Assembly: GCA_029215795.1 (NCBI GenBank)
Contig: JARDYH010000007.1
Span: 80,363,763 to 80,427,762 of the forward strand
Source: Anniella stebbinsi
Taxonomy: Eukaryota > Chordata > Lepidosauria > Squamata > Anniellidae
DNA: 64,000 bases
Direction of reading: 5' to 3'
The notes beneath the pieces are model-generated. The model saw only the letters and a list, made by a program, of their open reading frames with translations. It did not search any database and was not told the DNA's origin. A program made the position numbers and the translations under genes. This document shows positions 46,079-55,644 of the stretch, piece by piece (position 1 is the first letter of the stretch; each line of letters starts with the position of its first letter).

Positions 46079-46670
46079 GAGAGCCGATCTACACACAAGG
46101 TTTTTAATGTTTTATAAGGGTTACGAAAACTGTTTAGGCCACATGACGCACTCCCTTGAACGATGTATACCCGAGTTTTTTTAAAACTCACTTCAGCTAT
46201 ATACAACAGTTTTACTTTTAATAAATAATTTTAAGTAAAATAATGTGTCCTTCCTTACTGTTTGTGATTTGTGGGGGCAGTGCTTCGTTTACCAGTGCCC
46301 AAATGTTTAGCCGTTGATTGGTGGGGAAGAAAGCGGGGCTAAGGAGGAAGTGGACGAGTGAACTACAACACCCACAATCCTTAGCCCTATACTCATTGAA
46401 AGCTAGGGATTGAAAGAGGAACTAAGGAGGAAGTGGGTGACTGAACTACAACGCCCACAATGCCTTGCCCTAAACTCATTGTAAAAACGAAACAGAAAGA
46501 GACGGGGCAGAAGGGTGTGAGACCGCACAAACTGCTTTGAAGACTGAAGAATTTTTCTCCTGTAACGTGAGTACTCCTTAATGTGGCCTAAGATGTTTTA
46601 GAACGCACCTATTTGAAACATTTTAAAATACTATTTAAAATATTCCAAGGAACTGTGTAGATAGGCTCTG
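46079..46670. mobile_element. MITE, AGAGCC-ATCTACACA type, with internal duplication
   Basis: The left end is AGAGCCGATCTACACACAAG and the right end is TGTGTAGATAGGCTCTG, its inverse. Inside, a unit of about 60 bp starting CTAAGGAGGAAGTGG and containing GAACTACAAC and CCCACAAT occurs twice, about 83 bp apart (46339 and 46422). The flanks show no clear duplication. Confidence 0.65.
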
Positions 46671-46874
46671 AGCTACATGGACTGAAAAAGTTGCAATTAA
46701 AGACCACAGCGTTCACGGTGCAGTGCAACTATGACTCACAGCACAATCCTAAGCATGTCTACTCAGATGTAAATCCCACTGAGATCAAGAAGATATGCTT
46801 TTGGGGGCAGGGACCTATACACCTGCTTATACTAATCTGTAAAGCATCCTATATATCTCTATAGGCCGTTTTTA

Positions 46875-47250
46875 AAAGAACATAAGAATAACCATCTTGC
46901 TTCAGACCAAGGGGCCATTTAATCCAGTATTCTGTTCCAACCAGCTGCACGTGGAAAGCCTACCAGTAGAACATGAGTGTACCAACATCCTCCTACCTGG
47001 TTTCCCCAGCAACTGGTGCACATAGGAATACTGCCTCTGATACTGGAGGTAGCACATAGCCATCAGGACGTAGTCATCAGTAGAACTATCCTCCATAAAT
47101 TTGCCCAATCTCATCTGAAATGGTGGCTGAATTGGACAATGATTACTTTCCCTGATGGCTATCCTAAGCATGGCGTGGAGCAATAGCAAATGCATGACTT
47201 CTCTCCCTATTCACCCGGCACGCCTACCCCTCCTCTAATGTCACTGGGTC
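46875..47250 (-). mobile_element. CR1-like LINE fragment, antisense
   Basis: AAAAGAACATAAGAATAACC, CAGACCAAGGGGCCATTTAA, CAGCAACTGGTGCACATAGG and GCCTCTGATACTGGAGGTAG match the family at 35548. Confidence 0.82.
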
Positions 47251-47409
47251 TCTCTACAGGTTGTAACAATATCATCTATTGGATACATGGAATCCATGCA
47301 GAGATTCAGTTCATGTAGTTCATTCTCAAATTTCAACCACATTGAAATCAACCACATAATCTGAGCCTCTGCTCATAGGATTGTCCATGCATTTTTCCCT
47401 ATTGGAATT

Positions 47410-47412
<3 letters not shown>

Positions 47413-47440
<28 letters not shown>

Positions 47441-47441
47441 C
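47413..47441. repeat. (AC)n microsatellite
   Basis: About 14 AC units. Confidence 0.95.
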
Positions 47442-48785
47442 TCTGACATGGACATCCAACAACGCAAGGAGGGTGGCTTCACTGATTGGGCAGGGAGAGG
47501 AAGCTCACTCTTGTTCCCATTCCTCACCATGCATAGTGGAGCTATTGGAGGAGGTATCACCAGCCCATTCAAATCAACTTGTGCATGGGATATGTGCATT
47601 CCTGTGGCCCAATCTTCCAGTTCTCTCCTCATCTCCTCCATTTCTGGAAGCTAGGCCTGGAGGCTAGTGCAGCGGCCAGACAAGAGCAAAAGACCATCAT
47701 GCTCATGAACCGAGTAAAGAGCTAGTAACAGTTCTTAGGCATGGATATCCAGCAACTGGGGCAGAGATGGGAAGGACCAATACCAGCCCTACCATTAGGC
47801 AAAGTGAGACATTTGCCCAGAGCGTTTGCCATCAAAGGTAAGCATGGTGGGGTCACTGTATAGTTGCTCCTCCTCTACACCATGGCAAACCACTTGTTCA
47901 CCTGCCTCTCACTTTGGCTCAAATAATGGTGGTGGTGGGAGGAGAGGAGCACCAGATGCCTATTGGCTCACTGGCTGTCAAGCAAGCAAGAGGGAGCAAT
48001 GATGAGTGAGACACTGAAGAGCAATAGCAGATGCTGACAATGGGCACTGAGAAGGTAAACCAACTGAGGGAGGGTTCCACTGATGGTAACTTGCTCAAGC
48101 TATGTCAGAAACATGGAGCCAACACTGCATTTGCCTCAGGTAGTGTTGGAGGAGAGAACTGCATACCATGTGGCCTGCCCTGTACCCACTGAGCTAGTCT
48201 GATGCCTTTAAGTGTGGTGGTGGATGGTGACCCATCAACAGTGCTGAAAAAATAATTCAATTGCTAGTCCAGGTGGCTTTTGTCCATGGGACGGGAAGGG
48301 GTGCCATCTTGTTCTTCATCTCAGGCAGCAAAATGTATTGGGCAGGCCCTGGAAAGGATCCTGACCTACAGCTCCATTTCAGGGCCATCCCTACACTTAG
48401 GCAGAGTGAAGCGGCCACCTCAGGCAGCTGAATTTGGTATCACAAAAAGGCAGAAAATGGATAATTCTTTAATTTATCAATATTCTATTTTCATCTTCAG
48501 GGGAAGGGGAGATTTTTTATCTTAGGTGTCAAAACAATATGATGGTGCTTCAGTATTATGCACTATGGCTGGAAGAGGGGCACCATTTGCTGCTCTACCT
48601 CAGAGCAGCCAAACATTTTGGTCCAGCCCTGCAGCACTTGCTTGCCTCACCGGCAGCCATCTTGTTGGTAACCACTGCCTGATGGCAAATCAGCCAATCA
48701 TGCATCACTCAGCAATAGAGAATGACTCAGAAAGTCCAATCTGCAACTGAGGGAATACGCAAAGCACACAGAGAAGAATGCTCAC

Positions 48786-48822
48786 CTTTCCGGGCTATTC
48801 GGATGCAATTCAGCCTCATTTC
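48786..48822 (-). CDS. PTPRU: PTPRU exon: 37-nt ectodomain stalk exon
   Basis: This short exon encodes EMRLNCIRIARK plus the first base of an alanine codon. It follows in frame after LKG of the previous exon and joins AACKESKRP of the next, giving the PTPRU string LNCIRIARKAACKES. It is flanked by a strong pyrimidine tract and TTAG acceptor on the high side and a GTGAG donor on the low side. It lies just outside the membrane. Oddity: the poly-A/AAAT tail of an antisense tRNA-derived SINE ends at about 48850. Only some 28 nt therefore separate the SINE from the exon, and the branch point may lie in or very near the repeat. Confidence 0.95.
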
Positions 48823-48849
48823 CTAAGAGAGAAGAAGAAAATAGGCAGC

Positions 48850-49090
48850 TTTATTTATTTGCTGGTATGTTTGCTACATATACATCTCACCACTTTTCCT
48901 CCAAGGAATGAAAGGCAGCCTACATGATCCTCCCCTCCTCCGTTTTATTCTCACAACAACCCTGAGAGGCTGAGAGTCAGCGACTGTCCCTAAGTCACCC
49001 GGTGCGTTTCATGGCTGAGTGGAGGCTAGAACCTGGGTCTCCCCAGTCCTTGTCCAACACTCTAACCACGACACCACACTGGCTCACCAC
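48850..49090 (-). mobile_element. tRNA-derived SINE, antisense, nearly full length
   Basis: In minus sense it reads GAGCCAGTGTGGTGTCGTGG (A-box region), GTTAGAGTGTTGGACAAGG and GACCCAGGTTCTAGCC (B-box region). The body has GGGTTGTTGTGAGAATAAAA and the tail is AAATAAATAAA. It is the most complete copy of this squamate-type SINE here; others are at 12515 and 61465. Its tail faces and nearly touches the 37-nt PTPRU exon. Confidence 0.85.
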
Positions 49091-49369
49091 TGCACCACAC
49101 AAGGTTTTACCAGCCCACAAACTCTCATGATCTTTCACAATTGCTCTGCTCCATAAGCAAGAAGGGAGAGTAATACTCAGCCAAAGGTCGGAGCAAATTT
49201 GCTTGGTATTTTTACAATGGGACCTTTTCCACTTGTTTATACCATGCATATCATGACAGTGATTGGAGGCCACACCAAACGTAAATAAAAAGGCACACTC
49301 AAACCTACCCATCACGGCTTCTCATATGATCGAAGGTCAAAGGTGGGAAGTTGGAATGAGCAGTATCAT

Positions 49370-49725
49370 TACCAAGGATGCTGCAAGTGCCTGACTGGGT
49401 CCGGGAGCCCAGTGTATCCCCTTGCATCCAGCCTCCTGACCCAGTAGGACACTCTTGACACAAGCGTAGACTGCTACCCAAGTGCTCCCAAAGCCCCGGT
49501 GAGCTCTCAGCAGCTGCCTGCCTGCATGCCGAAATCGTTCACTCGCCCTTCCTGCATCAATGACGCCCGCCATTGATGCAACGGGGAGGACAGCACAATT
49601 CCAAGAGTCTCCATAAATTGCTCACTCCCCTCCCATGCCAATGGTGGCCTTAAAGCCCTCATTGATGCAAGGGTAAAGGCACGAATTACGTGGGATAAAC
49701 ACCGATTCACAAACTGGAGCTGATG
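49370..49725. repeat. GC-rich dispersed repeat
   Basis: CCTGACTGGGTCCGGGAGCC, ATCAATGACGCCCGCCATTG and CACAATTCCAAGAGTCTCC echo the copies at 16720 and 23600. No gene evidence. Confidence 0.4.
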
Positions 49726-50259
49726 TTGCAACGGTCATTTTGTAATCACAGGTGCATTTGCAAAAGATGCTGCAGCTTGGCACCCTATTCCCAGGGATTT
49801 CGGCCTACTGATGGAGAAGACCACCCAGCAGATTGACGGAATCCCCCAGCCGGCCCTGAGAAGCAGACAGGCAGGTGGCTTTAGCACAGCCCCAAACCCA
49901 AGCACGTCTGGTGGCTTGGGCAGCCTTTCTTGCCAAGATGAGAAACCATTTGTCCCTTCCTTTCTTCCCTGTGTCATTGGGCTCCTCAACCTCATCTGCC
50001 CAAGGCGTTCCCAGAGGCATTCCTTACGCTGACCGTGCGCCTGCCAAATGACATGCTAATAATGCCGCTGCCACAGATGGAAGACTGAAAGCTAAACAAA
50101 AGGGGCATCATTACCCTTAATGTGTGAATCCTCTACTTATTGTGTGAGAGCTCCTCGTTGTGCCATTTGGAATATTTTGATGCCGAGGTTCACGACAACC
50201 AGACGGCACCAATAAAGAGGAGGCTGGAAAAGACGCCAAGGCACAGTGTCAATCTTTAG

Positions 50260-50830
50260 CATTGTATCGAAAATCCACCTGGGCCTGTGAGGGCAGTGAA
50301 TGTTCCCACGTCCGGCCTTCATGGGTCCAGGCAGACCCACCCAGTTCTAGGACGGGCCTGCGCCCCAACTGCTCTCAAGCCTTCGAGAGCGTTTGGGCAC
50401 AGATCTACTCTGACCCACACCCTGTATACCTCCCCCCACTGTGTTATGGCAGCTGCCATTAACACAGAGGGGGGAAATCCGTGATATCCCCATCCTTGGG
50501 GAAACTGCATATTTCTCCCTTTCCTGACCCCCCCCCCCCCCGGTGTCAATCAGGGCCTTAGATGCCCTATTAACAGGCCCTTCAGCACTTTGGGAGCGGG
50601 GGAGAAACACATAATTTCCTCAAGGCTGGGGAAATCATGGATTTCCCCCTCCAGTCTAATGGTGTTTCTCCCACCCTCATACCAATTGGGCCTTAAAGCC
50701 CCTCTTAATGCAAGGTAGCCTTGCGTAAGAAGGCCTTTGAGGCCCTGATTGGTGTGGGGGAAACAGAAAACTGCACTTTGCCAAGGGCTCAGGAGGCTCA
50801 CGCAGCTTCCCCAGCACTTAGCAAAGGCTC
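50260..50830. repeat. GC-rich dispersed repeat
   Basis: GTTATGGCAGCTGCCATTAA, GGGGAAACTGCATATTTCTC and repeated GGGCCTTA(A)AGCCC-like text. It includes a C-run at 50527-50542. Same loose family as 16720. Confidence 0.4.
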
Positions 50831-51027
50831 ATGTTGCCTGGCTCCTTGAAGCAGGACCATGTGAGCAAGGCGCTGCAAGCTTGTGGGGCGGGCCCCCCGT
50901 GTGTTCTCCAAAGTTCATTTCCAAGGCATTCACCCTTTGCAGTAGTTCCATTCTCCCTGCAGATGGACCGTAAAAGAGCCTCTATCAATCACGACCAACC
51001 CGAGCTCATGCAAGAGAGAAACTCTGA

Positions 51028-51370
51028 CCCCCTCTACAAGAATTCAGTTTGACGCCTGGTTCTCCGATTATGCGCATCTTCCCGGAAGCGCTTTATGGTA
51101 AATGACTGTATGCAGGAGGTAATTGAGCGCACAACCGGTGGCCTTACCAGTTGTTTGAAATGCGCTTTAGAAGTAGTTAATGCGGAGAATCGCTTGTTCA
51201 CATAGTCAAAATGCGCTTTAACGGCCGCAGCAAAATAAACCTCGCTATTTAACACGCATTCAATAATGCGCATAATCGGATAGATAACACGCCTCAACTC
51301 CCACTCCGCTCATGTAGAGGTAAAAGTTTTAATGAGACTTGAAAGAGTTTTAAACCTCTCATGTAGAGGC
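51028..51370. mobile_element. CpG-rich inverted-repeat element
   Basis: TCCGATTATGCGCAT near 51064 is inverted as ATGCGCATAATCGGA near 51268. Looser matches extend outwards to CCTCTACA on the left and TGTAGAGG on the right. CTCATGTAGAGG then occurs twice (51309-51320 and 51358-51369). The interior repeats AAAGCGC and AAATGCGCTTT motifs and is far richer in CpG than its surroundings. It is a likely DNA-transposon MITE, but its exact ends are uncertain. Confidence 0.6.
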
Positions 51371-51374
51371 AGCC

Positions 51375-51510
51375 TGAATCATAGGACAAGTCCTGCTAGA
51401 TCAGACGAAAGCTCAATCTACTCCAGCATCCTGCTTCCCACAGTGATTGCCCAGATGTTTCTAGGTAGCTACAACCCTCCCCCGAGCAACTCATATTGAG
51501 TAGCACCAGT
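51375..51510 (-). mobile_element. CR1-like LINE fragment, antisense (3' piece)
   Basis: GGACAAGTCCTGCTAGATCA, CTCCAGCATCCTGCTTCCC and CACAGTGATTGCCCAGATG. The family sequence appears to continue at 52100 after an interruption. Confidence 0.65.
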
Positions 51511-51539
51511 GGGAACTGCAGCAAAATGTTGTAGTATAT

Positions 51540-51725
51540 CCTCCCCTCTTAGCAGGAATGTTCCTGTTCAAGGCTTGTAGCTGGCCAGCCACCTCCCCAA
51601 ACCACAGGTGGAGAACATGCGGCACCCTTGCCAGCATAGCCAATGGTGAGAAATGATGGGAGTTGGAGTCCCAACAACATCTGGAAGGCTCCACATTCCC
51701 CATCCCTGCTATAAACTGTAAGGAG
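51540..51725. mobile_element. Palindromic hAT-like MITE copy
   Basis: GCCAGCATAGCCAATGGTGA, GATGGGAGTTGGAGTCCCAA and CAACATCTGGAAGGCTCCAC are the right half of the family at 13787. The left half is unclear. Confidence 0.5.
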
Positions 51726-52099
51726 CTGAAGGAGACCACTCCACTCCCCTTTCCACCACGTCTTCCTTTTCCAACTGATACTTAACATTCTGTGGCAACT
51801 AAGCATGTTCAGACCATATTGGGCTTTGTGGGAGTCAAGATCTTTTGGTACTTCTGCAAATCTCGGGGTCCCTCCGAGCATACTGATGCCTCCCTACTGT
51901 TTCTTAGTAGCCCCGTTTTGAAGTTGATTTCTGTTGGCACCAACCACTGAGGTTTACGGTTAAGCTGAAGGATACCACCTCTGAACGTGGGTGTTCGAGC
52001 CAGCTGCCACCGCCCACAACCTCTCAAGGTGCGATCTTAGACACGCTTAGACAGAAAAATGTCCTACAATTCCCAACGTTCTGCCCTCATGCTCATCCA

Positions 52100-52635
52100 A
52101 ACATGCACAGGATTGTGCCCTGCTAGACCTAACCCTCCATGAATCTGTCTTGACCCCATTTCAAAGCCATTTAATCTAGTGGCCCACTGCCACATCCTGT
52201 GGTATTGGTAATTATTCTGTAGTGTGAAGAGATGCTTTCTGGGAGGTTTTGTCCTGTCTCTACCACCCAGTGCTGTTATGGAAAGTTGGGGGGAGGCCTT
52301 CTCTCTTAGGCACTTTCTCCACGCTATGCATCATTTTAAAAACATCTTATGGCATGTGATTCCCATCATCTTAAAAATAAACAAACAAGAAACCCTAACA
52401 CCCACCCCATCTCAGTCCTATGAATTTTATCTCCATTAGAAGGTGCATCAACTGCTTAGTCATTTCAGTTGTTGTTTTCTGCACCTTTTCCACCTCTATG
52501 ATATACTTTTTTAAAAAATGGACTGACCAGAACTGTACAAGAATTCCAAATGCAGTCACCCCATATCTTTATAAGGGAACTTCCTGAATCTGGCAATAAT
52601 AGCCAAAAACGGAAAGTTCTCAGCCCTCCCCCCAA
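52100..52635 (-). mobile_element. CR1-like LINE fragment, antisense
   Basis: CCCCATTTCAAAGCCATTTA, GCCACATCCTGTGGTATTGG, TTTTCTGCACCTTTTCCACC and GGACTGACCAGAACTGTACA follow the order of antisense CR1-like elements. Diverged. Confidence 0.7.
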
Positions 52636-52720
52636 GCCAAACATGGTGGCTAGCTCCTAAAAGGGGTTTAGCTATCAGGAAGAAAGCTATTAGGCCAGGG
52701 TGGGGGGACGATCAGGCCCA

Positions 52721-52915
52721 TGGAGGCTGGTGGCTCCGATGTCAGTGGGGTGGTGAATCTGCTCTGGGTTTCAGTCAGGACCAGTCAGGACTCTAAAGGA
52801 GCTGTCCAAGATGTGGAAGGCATCCCTTGGGTAGCTCCTTTAGAGTTCTGACTGATCCTGACTGAAACCCAGACCAGATTCACTACCCAGCTAACATTGG
52901 AGCCACCAGCCTCCA
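52721..52915. mobile_element. Long palindromic MITE (195 bp)
   Basis: TGGAGGCTGGTGGCTCCGAT to GACTCTAAAGGAGCT is mirrored by AGCTCCTTTAGAGTT to ATTGGAGCCACCAGCCTCCA. The arms are about 80 bp with scattered mismatches and a loop of about 30 bases. No clear target duplication. Confidence 0.75.
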
Positions 52916-52964
52916 CTGGCATGCCATGCAGCACCCTTGCCGAAGTAAAGCCGCTCTGGTTCAG

Positions 52965-53158
52965 GTATGTAGCTTAGGGGTATTGCAGGCAGAAAGCTTC
53001 AGGTTCAGTCCTCAGCATCTCCAAGTAGAAAGATCAGATAGCAGGTGATGGGGAAAGACCCTCTGGCAGAGATCTCAGAGAGCCGCTACCAGTCAGGATC
53101 GACAATCCTGAGCTAGGTGGACAAACAATTCTACCCAGTGTAAGTCAGCTTCCTGTGT
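52965..53158 (+). mobile_element. tRNA-derived SINE, sense
   Basis: GGTATGTAGCTTAGGGGTAT, TTCAGGTTCAGTCCTCAGCA, GAGAGCCGCTACCAGTCAGG, CTGAGCTAGGTGGACAAACA and AAGTCAGCTTCCTGTG follow the SINE of 7746 from head to tail. Confidence 0.78.
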
Positions 53159-54555
53159 TCCCCATTTGCATGGATTTATTTACTAGTGTTGTTCTGAAAA
53201 TTTCAACCATTTCATTTTTGGCCTTTCATGAGGGGTGGGGAATGAAAACTCTAGCAAAACTGGCTGGGGGAGGTGAGAATTTCAGAGTGTTTTCTCCTTG
53301 GGGAGGGGACAGGGTTTTCAAAAACCTTTTTAAGTGCAGGCAGTTTTGAGGGGTCTTCCCAGCATGCAGGAGCCCAGGAGTTCTTCCTGAATGACTATTG
53401 GAGAGAGCGAGGTCACATGTCCTCCAACAGGCATTCATGAAGAGCTGCCAGGCTCCTCCAAGTGCTGGGGATTTTTTTAAAAAAAATTAACAATGGAAAG
53501 AAGACCCCTCAGCAACTGGCTGCACTTTAAAAAGATAGGTGGAAATGCTGCTCCCCTCCTCAAGGAGTAAACACTCTGAAATTCTCCCCCTCCCTGCGAA
53601 AGAGACAGAAAACAATGCCTCTTTCACAGGGAGAGAAAACCTTTCCGAAAATAGGGAGCAGGATTTGGCACAGCAGTATTATTTACCCTCAACAGCAGCA
53701 CTTCCTGTTCCTTGGCCAGCTCTCCAACAACAGACAGCTGTGAGGAGAAACATACCCATGGAGCTCGGCAGGTGTCTGCCTCTCAGGGTGTGACACGTGA
53801 CACTACCCTGCGCACCCGGAAGTTGATCAGATGGGAGCTACTGGAACCTGTCAACTGAAGGCATCGAGAACTCTCCTGAAAGAGCCCCAATTCCTCCAGC
53901 CACTGTCTTGAAAGAAATTCATCAAGACACGGAACAGAACCTCGGGTTAGTCAGCTCCGATTCATTCCTGCAGCAAAAGCCAGTCTGGCACGGCAAGGGA
54001 GAGCATCATTGTCTCATGGATTGGCACAGTACAGCCCACTAGGGCAGCCACAGGGGACAGGAAAGCCCAGGGCCTGGAGCCCTCGGAGGACATCTCCTTG
54101 CATTAGCAGATGGAGTTGCAGCAAGGATGGGTGTCAGATGGAGCGTCTCTTGCAGAGATGTTTTTTGCTGGCTCCTGCTCCCTCTCCCTGTCCAAACCAG
54201 CCCAAATTCTGGGCCAGTGGTGGGAAAGGCAAGTTTTCTATATGAGGCAAAACTGACAGATAAAATGCATGTGTGTGTTAGGAGAAGTCTGCACAAAAAT
54301 CCTAATGGATTTTCATGCAAACACGCTCGCAGGTTGGACTCAAGTTGGAACAAGCATTGATATGGAATGTGGAAACCTTCCGTGAGCTCAGGTTTTACTG
54401 ATTCTCACATCCCGGGACTGGAGACCACTGCAACATGCATGTAAAAGCAGGGTAGGATAAATACATTTTTAAAAGGGTGGGATGAGAGAGAGCTTATTCC
54501 CTATTGAGCCAGGATTGCAACAAAATCCAGTTTACACCAGCCGGTTACTACTCAC

Positions 54556-54829
54556 CCCTTTGAGATTGCTCATGGCCTGGAAATAGATGAGGTAGGCCTT
54601 CTTGGGCTCCAACGGTGGATTCCAGTAGCCGCTGTAAGTTTGGTTGTCCCCTACAGTGAAGGGCTTGGCTTCCATGAGGCTGCTGGGAGGAAGCTCGGCT
54701 CCAAAGTAGTGAACTGAGCCCCGGGACATGGCATCATCAAAGGTGAGTGGCACTGGGAAGCACTCATGGCCAGCCACCTCCCGTTTGATCTTCTTGGGCC
54801 TGTCTTCTTCCACAATGACTTGGTAAGTG
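54556..54829 (-). CDS. PTPRU: PTPRU exon: last FN3 domain with proprotein cleavage region
   Basis: This 274-nt exon is 1 nt plus 91 codons. It starts TYQVIVEED, continues with a basic stretch RPKKIKRE, then [35 protein letters not shown] and [10 protein letters not shown], and ends LKG. In this family the basic stretch is where furin-type convertases cut the precursor into two non-covalently linked subunits. Here lysine sits at P4 rather than the arginine furin prefers. The Asn of DNQTY is an N-glycosylation sequon. The acceptor is CTCCAG and the donor is GTGAGT directly after the glycine codon. A reading frame runs on into the upstream intron, but that part is intron plus CR1 sequence and is not coding. 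Confidence 0.97.
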
Positions 54830-55024
54830 CTGGAGGAAAGTGGGTTGGGGAGGAAAAAGAAGAGGTGAAATCCGATGGAGCCAATATTAAACCATAATGC
54901 AGAGCAAAAGATGGAAACCATCTGAACTACTGTTGCTTTTAAATTCCTTGAAGGATAATCCAGGAAGGGGGGGACTGTGGATGATAAGAACATAAGAATG
55001 ACACAGTTGGATACTGCCCCAAAT

Positions 55025-55430
55025 ATCCAACCACCTAAGAACATAAGAAGAGCCATGTTGGATCAGACCAAGGGTCCATCTAGTCCAGCACTCTATTCAA
55101 ACAGTGGCCCACCAGCTGTCAACCAGCTGTCAACCAGGGGACCACAAGCAGGACATGCGGCAATAGCACCCTCCTGCCCATGTTCCCCAGCAACTAGTGT
55201 ACATAGGTTCACTGCCTCTGATACTCAAGATTGCACTCAGCCATCAGAACTAGTAGCCATTGATGGCCTTCTCCTCCAGGAATTTATCCAACCCCCTTTT
55301 AAAGCCATTCAATTTGGTGGCCAATAAATCTTGTGATAGTGAATTCTATGGTTTAACTAAGCACTGTGTGAAGAAGTCCTTCCTTTTATCAGTCCTGAAT
55401 CTCCCACCAACCAGCTTCATGACAGAACTA
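55025..55430 (-). mobile_element. CR1-like LINE 3' end, antisense
   Basis: AAGAACATAAGAAGAGCCAT, TTGGATCAGACCAAGGGTCC, CACTGCCTCTGATACTCAAG and TCAGTCCTGAATCTCCCACC. Its 3' end lies about 195 bp upstream of the acceptor of the 274-nt PTPRU exon. Confidence 0.85.
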
Positions 55431-55624
55431 TGGACCCAAGACACAGTATAGCCATTTTATTGCTTCTCTGTAGATTCTCTGCAGAATGGCAGACTGGGAC
55501 ACCGGTGGGAAGATTTGAGGCTTGCAAGGGTTTTTTTTTAGGTCTATCAACCAGAGCCAGACACAAAATGGTGGCTCAGGGGGTTGAGTCAAATATCTGT
55601 TGCACCCCATGAACCATACACTGT

Positions 55625-55644
55625 GATGTGTGTGTGTGTGTGCG
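55625..55644. repeat. (TG)n microsatellite
   Basis: About nine TG units. Confidence 0.85.

Larger units (their letters stand above)
36326..48785 (-). other. PTPRU intron (12.5 kb) before the transmembrane exon
   Basis: It holds SINEs, MITEs, two nested LINE ends, the 661-bp hAT-like element and a mariner MITE, listed separately. The stretches 36420-37240, 38510-39420, 44440-45280, 45370-46070 and 47450-48780 show nothing I can name. Confidence 0.85.
48823..54555 (-). other. PTPRU intron (5.7 kb)
   Basis: It holds a complete SINE next to the acceptor, GC-rich dispersed repeats, the CpG-rich inverted-repeat element, CR1 pieces, a long palindrome and a SINE. The stretches 49735-50255, 50830-51020, 53160-53800 and 53800-54550 show nothing I recognise. 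Confidence 0.85.

Noticed and set aside
51034..51297. 87-codon minus-strand frame
   Set aside because: It spans the CpG-rich inverted-repeat element. The frame contains both arms and has no protein motif.
54830..55056. N-terminal extension of the open frame through the 274-nt PTPRU exon (MALLMFLGG...)
   Set aside because: A strong acceptor at 54830-54831 and phase matching to the 103-nt exon show this part is intron. It even enters a CR1 copy.
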